A stretch of DNA of 13,730 bases from Pelobacter sp. UBA6093. GTDB taxonomy: Bacteria; Desulfobacterota; Desulfuromonadia; Desulfuromonadales; Syntrophotaleaceae. A program made the position numbers and the translations under genes. Every line of letters starts with the position of its first letter. The stretch's first letter is position 1. Where the stretch lies: assembly GCA_002435955.1 (NCBI GenBank), contig DIWZ01000030.1:95650-109379 (forward strand). The letters run 5' to 3'. Under the pieces are notes generated by a model. It ran no database searches. It was given only the letters and a program-made list of their open reading frames with translations, and was not told the origin of the DNA. This document shows positions 8,201 to 13,730 of this stretch, piece by piece.

Positions 8201-11200
8201 CAGCCCGTTCTGCAGCGGCGAGATGCCCGCCGAAGGATCGGCCATCGGGCTGCCGTTCAGAGTCGTGCTGTTGGCCACATAGCTGGTATTGGCGGGAATC
8301 TGATCCTGCAGCTGGGTATTGACGGCGTTTTCGTTGCCGATGTTTTTCACGGTGATGGAGTAGCGCAGTGTGTCGCCGGCCATCAATTCGGCGGGATCGC
8401 CGGTGAGGTCCCGGGACCTCTTCCAGACCTCGAAGGCGGGGGTGGATCGGATCAGGGTGGAGGTTTCGTTACTCGTCGCGGAAGACAGGTGGTCCCCGGT
8501 CAGCCGTGCCCTGTTCAGCACGGCGGTACCGCTCTGGATCACCGGGGCGAGTTGCGCCTCGAATTCGATGGTCACCGCATCTCCGGCCTGCCCCTGGGCA
8601 GCCAGAGTCAGGTTGCGAATATCGACAATCCCGGTACCGTTGGCACCGCCCGCGGCATTGGTGTTGGTGGTATCGACGCCCGCATCGGAGACGCTGAGCA
8701 GTTGCAAGCTGCCGGGAACGAAGTACATGGCCAGTTCGTCCACCAGCGAGGCATTGTTCAAGGGAGCAATGCTCTGATTGGTGAGGACCAGGGTGTAACG
8801 GAGGATGTCGCCGGGCTCGGCGTTCGCCCCAGGATTCTCTCCGGTCGTCGCATTGACCACAGACTTCACGAGTACAACCGCGAGTGCGGCCGTCGTCGTG
8901 GTGGTCGCCGGACCGGTGAAGTAGTCGTTCTCCGCCGGTGTGCCGGTGCCGGTGCGTTCGAAGGCGTTGTCGCCGTCCAGTCCGGTCCACCGGGCCATGG
9001 CGCTGTTGGTCAGATCCTGTCCCGGCTGCACCCCGGCCAGGACCGCCACGTCATAGGTCACGGTGACTACGGTGCCCTCGACGATGTCGATGGCGGCGGA
9101 GGCCGGGTTCCAGGTCAGGGTCTGGGCGGTGGTGCTGCCATCCCCCGTTACCGCCGGATCGGTGATGGTGTTGGCGGTGCCGTCTACCCTGGCCGTGCCC
9201 GTCTGATAGGCCAGGCCCGGGCTCAGGCTGTCTTCGATCAGCAGTTCAAAAGCATCGGAAAAATTATCCCCCGCCGCCCCGCCACCGGCGGTGAAGCTCA
9301 GGCTGTAGCGCAGGATATCCCCGACATTCGGCGGCGCCCCCGGATTGGTCAGGTTGGCCACGGTCTTGGCGATGGCCACTGACGGCTCGACGATGATCAG
9401 CGGGGCACTGGTGGACGAGGTATCCAGCCCACCGGGCATGCCGGTATATATATAAGATGCGGTGTTGGTGACGCTGACGCCGGCATTGGCCTGGTCGTTG
9501 TTGGCCACCCGCGCCCTCAGGGTGATGATCACCTGCTCGCCGGCCGGAATCCGTGCAACCACCAGATTCACCTGCCCCGGCGCCACGCTGTTGTCGGTCA
9601 GGGTTACCGCCGCGCCGTCGTTGTCCACCGCAGTGGCGCCGATATACTCCAGTGCGCCGTGCAGGGGGTCGGTCACCTCCACGTTGTCGAGGGCCTTGTT
9701 CATCGGTACGGCCGGCACTTTGATTTGGTAGACGACCTCTTCCCCGATGGTCGCTTCTCCGCTCGCCGGCAACTGCAGGGTCTTCGACAGCGATTCAACG
9801 TTCAACAGGTTGGTCATCCATACTTGCGCCGTGTCGGCCAAGGCATAGACACGGCCCGACTCGGCAAGCGGCAGGGACCGGTACTCGGGAAGGCGGGCCT
9901 GGTTGCTCCAGGTCGTCGACACGGTAAGATCGGTGTGGAAACCGAGGTTGTAATCGACCGTGACGCATTCGCCCGGATTCACCGGGGCGCTGTCCTGCAA
10001 CGCAATGCGCAGCTCGCCGCCGCGCCCGGGCAGGGTGAGGATGTAATCGATGCCCGCGTTCAAGATGGTGCCGCCGATTTTCACCACCGGCGGGTTGGTC
10101 GCCAGATCGCTCTCGTCAAACGCCGGCGCCAGTTGATCGGTGATCACTACGCCATAGGCGGGCGCCAGGCCGTCGTTGCAGGAGGACAGCTGGAAGTTCA
10201 TTACATCGGTGGCGATGTTGACCTGGTACGGATCGGCCACGGTTCCGCTACCGGCGCGGCCGCTGCCCAGATCGACCTTGCTGATCGCCTGCATCTGCGG
10301 CTGACGTACGTCGATAGTTTCTGTGGCCGTCAAACGATCGGGATAGGTCGCAGGATCGCCGCCGGTGTAAAAAAGCTGCGCCAGATTGTCGCGCAGGATT
10401 CTGGTATCCTCGGCAACCCCCACCGGCGGGGCATCGGTGACCACCTTGGCGACATATTGAATCACCAGGGCATCGAGCGGCGTTCCGTCGTTACTCGGCT
10501 GGTTGCTGATATCACCAAACTCCCAGCGCAGGGTGCCGGTAGCGCCGGCGACCGGCTGGGCCGCCAGGGTGTAACCGAAGTTGGCGCCGCCATTGATGGT
10601 GAAGCTTTCCAGGGCCATGCCTTCCGGCAGCGCATCCTCGACCGCAACGTTGCGTGTGACGTATTCCCGCAGATTCAGCGTCAATTCGTAAGTTACTGTG
10701 TCGCCGACGCGAACGACGGGATCACCGGTGCTGGCTGGGGTCTCGGCGTAAGCGTCCCCGGTCACCGCTTTGGCGATGGAGGTGTTATCGAGAGTGGTGA
10801 CGCTAGCCGTGGCCGGGCCGAAACAATAGGCGTTGAGCGGATCGGAGGCCGGGCAGTCGGCGCCGGTGCGCTCCGCCGCTTGTCCGCCGTCAAGCGAGGT
10901 CCAGTCCACATAGACGCTGTTGACGATGTCCGCGCCGGAGACCGAATCCACGGTCACCTGGTAGGTCAGCACCAGCGACTGCCCCGCGGGGATGTCGAGG
11001 GTCAGGTCGCCGTTGTTCTGGCCCCAGGTGAAGGAACCGTCGGGAAGCAGGGTTGGATTGGCGACGAAATTCGCAACTTCGGCGCCATTGATCCTGGCGG
11101 TGGCGGAATCGGGGACCGGAGTGAGCTCATCCGGCAGGGCGTCGGCGACGCTGAGATCGAAGGCGGTAGAGTCCCCGCTATTGAGTATGGTGACCACGTA

Positions 11201-13588
11201 TTCGAGGACGTCGCCTGCGGCGGCCGGTTCGATCAGCGATTTGCCCGCCGGCGAGACAAAGTTCACCGCCTTGGTGGCGGTCAGCTCCGGCTCGACCACC
11301 GTCATGTTGCCGGTGCTGCCCGCGCCGCCGATCGTCCGCGTGGAGTGGTCGCCGTTGGTCCGGTTATATGTATAGGAGGCGCTGTTGTTGAAGGTCAGGC
11401 CGGCCTGGTTGGCCAGGGTATTCAGCAGCTCGACGGTTATCTCGATCACCAGCTGTCCGTTGGCGGGGATGGTGATGCCGGTGATCGCATCCTCGATCAC
11501 CAGATTGGTATCGCTGCCGCTGGCATTGGAGAGCGCCCAGGTGCCGCCGGACACCACGGAGGCGCTGACAAAGCGCAGGTCGGCACTGGAGGCGGACAGA
11601 TCGTCCAGAACCCGGACATCATACAGAGGCAGGTCGAGCGGGGCCGCAGGCACGGTGATGCGGTATCTGAACTGCTCGCCGATGGTGGCGGTTGCCTGGG
11701 TATTCGCCTTGGCCAGGGGGCCGGGGGTCTGGATGACCACCGTGGTGGGATCCGCCGGCTCGCCGGGCGGCGCAATACCGTTGACGTAGGGGTCGTCGCT
11801 TTCGGCGGTGTGTTCGGTAGCGGCGAGGGTCGCCTGATTGGATACCAGGGTATTGCTGACCAGAGTAGGAAGCAGGTTGACTTCGAACTCGATCACCAGT
11901 TCGCTGCCGACCGCCACCGACAGCGAATTGCCGCCATCACCGGTGATCTGCAGCAGACCGCTGGCGGCATCGAAACTGTAAGCGACTCCCGCGGGCAGAG
12001 GCGTCACCATGGCGAAGCTGTTGAGATCGAAACGGGCCAGGTCCAGTTGGTCGCCGATCGTGATCCCCTCGATCGTCTGGTCGACGTTGAAGAGGCGCAA
12101 CCGGTAGCGCAGGCGGTCCCCCGGAGCGGCCGTGGCGGCCGGGTTCGCTCCGCTGGTCAGGTTCTGGACCGTCTTCTGAAAGTAGTAGCCGGACAGGGCG
12201 GTGGTGACGGTATGGCTGTCCTGATGATCGAGGATGGCCGGGGTACCGTCGGTAAGGGTCCTGGTGTATGGGCGGCCGGTACTACCGGCGGCGGTGTACC
12301 ATGCGGTAGCACCGGCGACATTGGTCAGCTCGATGCCGTCGCCAGAGGTGTCGGCGTCCAGCTCGGCCTGGTAGGTGATGATCAGGTGCTGGTCGGAGGC
12401 GATTTTGGCCTTCTCCGTCAGCAAGTCGAAACGCAGCTGGCAGCCGCTGAAGCTCACCGTGTAATCGGTGCCCGGGGTCAGGTTGGAAACCAGGGTGCCA
12501 TCTGCCCCAAGGATTTGGGCAATGACGGTGGCAGACGGGTCGGTGTCGCACATCCCGGCGTCGGCGCCGTCGGGGAACTGGTCGACGATGACAGCGTTCC
12601 AGGCGTCGCTGCCGCCGACGTTCTGTACGTCGATGGTGTAGGTCGCCGGCACCGCCAGGTTTAGGGCCGTCTCATTGCTCGTCTTGGTGACGACGAGATT
12701 GGGCTCGGCGATGGTCATCGGCTGCGAGATCCCCCACTCGCCCGGAAGAGGCTCATAGAATACGCCGTCGATCAATCGCCCGAACTCCCACTTGGCGGTA
12801 TTGGTAAACTGCAGCCCTGCCACGTTCGCCGGCGTATCCCCGAGGACAACCGTGATTTCAATGACCATCTGATTTTGGGCCGGAATCACGAATCCTGGGT
12901 CAAATTTAAAGGTGAGCAGACCGGCATCGTTGGTGAAGCTATGCGGCACCGCAGCGCCGCCGTCCTGCCAGTAGGCGACGTGGCTCACATAGTTGAGATC
13001 CACGCCCGTTGCCTTGAGGTCGTCCGTGATCGTGATACCGTGCAGGTCGTTGAGCGACCCGCTGCTGCTGATGACTGTGCCCGTCGCCGGGTCAAACAGA
13101 ACCGGGATCGTTAGGCTATAGGTGAAGGGAACGCCGATGGTGGCGGCCGTCTGTCCCGGAGGATTCTGCTTGTCAATTTTCTCCACGGGGATCAGAAGGT
13201 TCTGGCAACCCTCCTGGATCTTGGTTGACGAACCGTTGGTAAACCAGATCTTGTGTTCGTGCGTCGCGTTGCACGACATGTTGCCGGTATGCACCACGTT
13301 GTCGAAGACCACCAGCCATCGTTCCTCGTTCCCGCCAGGCTGGGTATAGAAGCTGAAGTTGGTGTCCAGTATGTTTGGCCAGGGAAAGTTCCTGATCGTG
13401 CAATTCTGATCGATCTGGATCTGGTCAGGAGCAGAAACAACATTTCCGTCAATCACACCGAAGTACGGGGCTTCGGAGCAATTGACCGCCAGCGCGGCGG
13501 AGGCCGCACTCAGCAACAGGATAAAAGCGCAAAAAAGACCTTTGTTCAAAGTCGTCCATATTTGAGATATGCGATAACAAGGCTGCAT
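5213..13588 (-). CDS. Giant DUF11-repeat surface protein with SdrD/Cna-B-like domains and a C-terminal OmpA-like domain
   Basis: Seen: one uninterrupted frame of 2791 codons, ATG at 13588 and TGA at 5213-5215. Residues 1-34 form a Sec signal peptide (basic n-region, LFCAFILLLSAAS core, AALA before the cut). No lipobox is present. Residues 35-132 are a four-Cys head of unknown family. Residues 133-2175 hold about 13 DUF11-like modules, most marked by a K-T/S-V strand, then GD-x-LRY-x-L-x-x-x-N. SdrD/Cna-B-like domains follow at 2182-2290 and about 2294-2440, another DUF11 module at 2460-2587, and an SdrD-B-like domain at 2595-2690. Residues 2698-2790 resemble a shortened OmpA domain (FEPGTTDLRPQW; D2744, R2754). 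Family knowledge: DUF11 and SdrD-B modules build rod-like stalks in surface proteins. Inference: an envelope-attached fibre or adhesin, working with the OmpA/barrel gene 113 bp downstream. No enzymatic motif is seen. A TTG at codon 14 (13549) is an alternative start, since the AAGGA is far from the ATG. Confidence 0.96.
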   Translation of the reverse strand: MQPCYRISQIWTTLNKGLFCAFILLLSAASAALAVNCSEAPYFGVIDGNVVSAPDQIQIDQNCTIRNFPWPNILDTNFSFYTQPGGNEERWLVVFDNVVHTGNMSCNATHEHKIWFTNGSSTKIQEGCQNLLIPVEKIDKQNPPGQTAATIGVPFTYSLTIPVLFDPATGTVISSSGSLNDLHGITITDDLKATGVDLNYVSHVAYWQDGGAAVPHSFTNDAGLLTFKFDPGFVIPAQNQMVIEITVVLGDTPANVAGLQFTNTAKWEFGRLIDGVFYEPLPGEWGISQPMTIAEPNLVVTKTSNETALNLAVPATYTIDVQNVGGSDAWNAVIVDQFPDGADAGMCDTDPSATVIAQILGADGTLVSNLTPGTDYTVSFSGCQLRFDLLTEKAKIASDQHLIITYQAELDADTSGDGIELTNVAGATAWYTAAGSTGRPYTRTLTDGTPAILDHQDSHTVTTALSGYYFQKTVQNLTSGANPAATAAPGDRLRYRLRLFNVDQTIEGITIGDQLDLARFDLNSFAMVTPLPAGVAYSFDAASGLLQITGDGGNSLSVAVGSELVIEFEVNLLPTLVSNTLVSNQATLAATEHTAESDDPYVNGIAPPGEPADPTTVVIQTPGPLAKANTQATATIGEQFRYRITVPAAPLDLPLYDVRVLDDLSASSADLRFVSASVVSGGTWALSNASGSDTNLVIEDAITGITIPANGQLVIEITVELLNTLANQAGLTFNNSASYTYNRTNGDHSTRTIGGAGSTGNMTVVEPELTATKAVNFVSPAGKSLIEPAAAGDVLEYVVTILNSGDSTAFDLSVADALPDELTPVPDSATARINGAEVANFVANPTLLPDGSFTWGQNNGDLTLDIPAGQSLVLTYQVTVDSVSGADIVNSVYVDWTSLDGGQAAERTGADCPASDPLNAYCFGPATASVTTLDNTSIAKAVTGDAYAETPASTGDPVVRVGDTVTYELTLNLREYVTRNVAVEDALPEGMALESFTINGGANFGYTLAAQPVAGATGTLRWEFGDISNQPSNDGTPLDALVIQYVAKVVTDAPPVGVAEDTRILRDNLAQLFYTGGDPATYPDRLTATETIDVRQPQMQAISKVDLGSGRAGSGTVADPYQVNIATDVMNFQLSSCNDGLAPAYGVVITDQLAPAFDESDLATNPPVVKIGGTILNAGIDYILTLPGRGGELRIALQDSAPVNPGECVTVDYNLGFHTDLTVSTTWSNQARLPEYRSLPLAESGRVYALADTAQVWMTNLLNVESLSKTLQLPASGEATIGEEVVYQIKVPAVPMNKALDNVEVTDPLHGALEYIGATAVDNDGAAVTLTDNSVAPGQVNLVVARIPAGEQVIITLRARVANNDQANAGVSVTNTASYIYTGMPGGLDTSSTSAPLIIVEPSVAIAKTVANLTNPGAPPNVGDILRYSLSFTAGGGAAGDNFSDAFELLIEDSLSPGLAYQTGTARVDGTANTITDPAVTGDGSTTAQTLTWNPASAAIDIVEGTVVTVTYDVAVLAGVQPGQDLTNSAMARWTGLDGDNAFERTGTGTPAENDYFTGPATTTTTAALAVVLVKSVVNATTGENPGANAEPGDILRYTLVLTNQSIAPLNNASLVDELAMYFVPGSLQLLSVSDAGVDTTNTNAAGGANGTGIVDIRNLTLAAQGQAGDAVTIEFEAQLAPVIQSGTAVLNRARLTGDHLSSATSNETSTLIRSTPAFEVWKRSRDLTGDPAELMAGDTLRYSITVKNIGNENAVNTQLQDQIPANTSYVANSTTLNGSPMADPSAGISPLQNGLLIRAPENATPGAMRADATATTANVATVTFDVVINGNVVAGTIISNQGFVTADGAGSGPAPEEPSDDPDTPILNDPTVDVVGKVPLVDAHKTVQILVDNGSAGIVDPGDVLRYTIAITNVGTAPATGVVFNDAVPGNTTYVADSVQLNGLPVGQPDGGVSPLVSGIDVSSADLTPPLPGPGNGTLPPGSTATVIFDVRVNAGVPTGTIVSNQGTVSGNGLLDEPTDADGIDSNGDQPTEVVVGDAQQLNILKEVFVVGGGGAEPGRQLEYVIRVTNIGSLPATNVVVTDDLGPLAGQVSYVAGSGRLNGSTAGVTYAGSVLTADYAAQYGVLSPGAGAVVRFRVGIDPAVAFGTTITNTGVVRWNNPAQTASADVSLAVGGTPGSAALNGSVWHDANLNKVNDGGERSLEGWTVELYRNDQWLASTLTGGDGTYRFSGLAANEGTTELYELRFSAAGAGPNTPSLGTAASAFTNGPQRISEITVSAGGNLSNLNLPIWPNGTVYNSIVRVPIAGASLALVNAVTGAALPGQCFDDPVQQNQLTAADGFYKFDLNFSDGACPAGGAYLIEVTPPASGYLGARSQVIPPDSDESTAPFSVPACPGNGDDAVPATADYCEATTWTTVPSTTVLPRTAGTRYQLHLLLDSASMPGQSQIFNNSIPIDPVLDGAVAITKTSSLINVTRGELVPYTITVTNVFGVPLSDLSILDRFPAGFKYVAGSARLEGAALEPRINGRELTWDNLQLQTNESLSLKFLLVVGSGVSEGEYVNRAQALNSALGTAVSGVATATVQVVPDPDFDCTDVIGKVFDDRNLNGWQEDGESGLSGARVVTARGLIATTDEFGRFHITCATVPDQNRGSNFILKLDERSLPTGYRLTTENPRVQRATRGKMLRFNFGATIHRVVRIDIADGAFEPGTTDLRPQWQPKVGQLLEELWKSPAVLRLSYLADIESEALVEERLEELKAVIAEEWNHSASDYRLDIETEIFWRRGGPPQR
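5219..5497 (-). other. C-terminal OmpA-like domain of the DUF11 protein (shortened)
   Basis: Residues 2698-2790 have the OmpA order: a strand, FEPGTTDLRP (compare the F-x-x-G-x-x-x-L-x-P entry), a helix LLEELWKS, a strand VLRLSYLAD, a helix EERLEELKAVIAEEW, and a last strand YRLDIETEIFW. D2744 and R2754 would be the peptidoglycan-contact pair, but only 10 residues separate them (15 in E. coli OmpA, 22 in the domains of the neighbouring gene). Assignment rests on pattern only. Confidence 0.5.
5519..5806 (-). other. C-terminal SdrD-B-like domain with calcium-type loop
   Basis: Residues 2595-2690 begin with an IGKVFDDRNLNGWQEDGE stretch, the usual opening of SdrD B / Cna-B-like repeats, with D2604, D2605, N2607, N2609, D2614 and E2616 as possible Ca2+ ligands. 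C2594-region Cys (C2595) and C2644 could form a disulfide. It continues with a TDEFGRFHI strand typical of the fold and leads straight into the OmpA-like terminus. Confidence 0.7.
5828..13192 (-). repeat. DUF11-like tandem module array (about 14 modules, interrupted by Cna-B-like domains)
   Basis: Module signature positions, by residue: about 148 (ATIGVPFTYSL), 312 (LAVPATYTI), 489 (PGDRLRYRL), 634 (TIGEQFRYRI), 791 (AGDVLEYVV), 961 (VGDTVTYEL), a divergent module at about 1098-1250, 1280 (TIGEEVVYQI), 1422 (VGDILRYSL), 1592 (PGDILRYTL), 1737 (AGDTLRYSI), 1902 (PGDVLRYTI), 2059 (PGRQLEYVI) and 2478 (RGELVPYTI). Most have a D-x-L/F-P strand about 25 residues later and end with a TN/SN-x-A or NQG strand. 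Modules are about 130-170 residues. The two Cna-B-like domains at 2182-2440 sit before the last module. Confidence 0.85.
6719..7045 (-). other. Internal SdrD-B-like domain with calcium-type loop
   Basis: Residues 2182-2290 start with a GSVWHDANLNKVNDGGE segment and continue with W-T-V-E-L-Y and GDGTYRFSGL, the classic Cna-B / SdrD-B succession of strands. D2190, N2192, N2194, D2198 and E2201 form a likely Ca2+ loop. A less typical Cna-B-like domain with four Cys (2327, 2355, 2396, 2411) follows to about residue 2440. Confidence 0.7.
13193..13486 (-). other. N-terminal four-cysteine head domain of the DUF11 protein
   Basis: Residues 35-132 carry C37, C63, C106 and C128, several aromatic residues (FPWPN, RWLVVF, KIWF) and no DUF11 signature. 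Four Cys in an exported domain suggest two disulfides. I do not recognise the family. At the tip of the stalk it is the natural candidate for a ligand-binding head. The DNA here looks less GC-rich than the repeat array and has more stops in the opposite frames. Confidence 0.5.
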
Positions 13589-13602
13589 GGTCAGTTGATC
13601 AT

Positions 13603-13607
13603 TCCTT
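13603..13607 (-). promoter_or_regulatory. Shine-Dalgarno-like AAGGA for the DUF11 gene, with unusually long spacing
   Basis: AAGGA on the minus strand lies 14 nt from ATG 13588, longer than the usual 5-9 nt. A mini-frame ATG-ATC-AAC-TGA begins directly after it and ends 2 nt before the real ATG. It is too close to the AAGGA to be read efficiently. The spacing leaves open the TTG start at codon 14 (13549), which has GGA a few bases upstream and would still keep the full hydrophobic signal core. Confidence 0.4.
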
Positions 13608-13635
13608 GTGAAGTATTATTCAGTGCCGGAATACT

Positions 13636-13656
13636 CATATTTCGTTACGAAATATG
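13636..13656. promoter_or_regulatory. Perfect 21-bp palindrome, candidate operator
   Basis: The sequence is an exact inverted repeat with 10-bp arms (CATATTTCGT and ACGAAATATG) around one base, centred at 13646. It abuts the terminator T-run and ends 47 bp ahead of the DUF11 start codon. Its AT-richness contrasts with the GC-rich genes. Size and symmetry suit a homodimeric helix-turn-helix regulator. I do not recognise the motif as that of a named regulator. It could also act as an RNA hairpin. Confidence 0.5.
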
Positions 13657-13691
13657 AAAAAAAACGCCCAATCTTCGACCGAAGATGAGCG
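13657..13691 (-). terminator. Rho-independent terminator upstream of the DUF11 gene
   Basis: On the minus strand, ATCTTC and GAAGAT pair around a GGTC loop. The stem extends past one bulged T by five more pairs (CTC-GC with GGGCG, including one T-G wobble). Eight consecutive T residues (plus-strand A at 13657-13664) follow at once. This is a textbook intrinsic terminator reading toward the DUF11 gene. It most simply ends an upstream transcript from beyond 13730. It could instead be a conditional attenuator in the leader of the DUF11 operon; the window is cut too soon to decide. Confidence 0.85.
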
Positions 13692-13730
13692 CTATTGGAT
13701 AAACGTCCGTTGCCGGGGCCAATAAGCGAG

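Noticed and set aside
5117..9382. Plus-strand open frame of 1421 codons
   Set aside because: It is the codon-aligned antisense shadow of the DUF11 gene. Its product is a Gly/His/Arg/Val-rich string without domains, and the minus frame has a signal peptide and clear DUF11 repeats.
9441..9456. TATATATATAA run resembling a promoter element
   Set aside because: It lies inside the DUF11 gene and simply encodes a Tyr-Ile-Tyr strand at the end of a type-alpha module; the same strand in other modules has a similar AT-rich patch (11361-11375).
9659..12664. Plus-strand open frame of 1001 codons
   Set aside because: Same antisense register as above; it ends exactly at a sense CTA codon and shows no recognisable protein family.
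13499..13588. Lipoprotein signal for the giant protein because of Cys near the cleavage site (AALAVNC)
   Set aside because: The Cys is at +3 after the likely cut, and no L-(A/S)-(G/A)-C lipobox is present, so ordinary signal peptidase I cleavage fits better.
13615..13620. AATAAT on the minus strand as a -10 box for the DUF11 gene
   Set aside because: No acceptable -35 lies 16-18 bp upstream, and the implied start site would coincide with the Shine-Dalgarno-like sequence.
13692..13730. Possible C-terminus of an upstream minus-strand gene (frame open from the edge to TAG at 13692-13694)
   Set aside because: Only 12 codons are visible and none is recognisable. The position just before the terminator is suggestive, but chance openness of this length is common.

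Overview
The window comes from a GC-rich Gram-negative bacterium. Both genes encode Sec-exported envelope proteins, one with a large outer-membrane beta-barrel and both with OmpA-like domains. The style (DUF11 arrays, SdrD-type B domains, multi-OmpA barrels) fits Proteobacteria in the broad sense, such as Gammaproteobacteria or Desulfuromonadia. I cannot place it more precisely. Everything recognisable lies on the minus strand, so the layout reads from right to left. I see no RNA genes, mobile elements or CRISPR.

Right edge (13589-13730): an intergenic region. It holds a strong intrinsic terminator pointing along the minus strand (13657-13691), directly followed by a perfect 10+1+10 bp palindrome (13636-13656) and a Shine-Dalgarno-like AAGGA 14 nt ahead of the first gene.

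Gene 1 (13588-5213, 2791 aa): a giant modular surface or periplasmic protein. In order it has a signal peptide, a cysteine-containing N-terminal head, about 13 DUF11-like beta-sandwich modules, an SdrD/Cna-B-like domain, a second Cna-B-like domain, one more DUF11 module, another SdrD-B-like domain, and a C-terminal domain that looks like a shortened OmpA-type peptidoglycan-binding domain. The modules show higher-order block duplication. Cysteines occur in even numbers per module.

Gap 5100-5212: 113 bp with two small hairpins, no clear terminator and no clear promoter.

Gene 2 (5099 to the left edge, at least 1699 aa): a signal peptide, three consecutive OmpA-like domains, Ig-like domains, and a C-terminal beta-barrel of roughly 880 residues. 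The reading frame is open to base 3, and the last two bases (TA on the minus strand) probably begin the stop codon. Of the three OmpA-like domains, only the first keeps both expected peptidoglycan-contact residues. The second has lost the Arg and the third has lost the Asp.

Inference: the genes are probably co-transcribed and form a two-component surface module, a very long filamentous protein plus a peptidoglycan-tethered outer-membrane barrel that could anchor or export it. The long plus-strand open frames are antisense shadows, explained by near-absence of TTA, CTA and TCA codons in the real genes.
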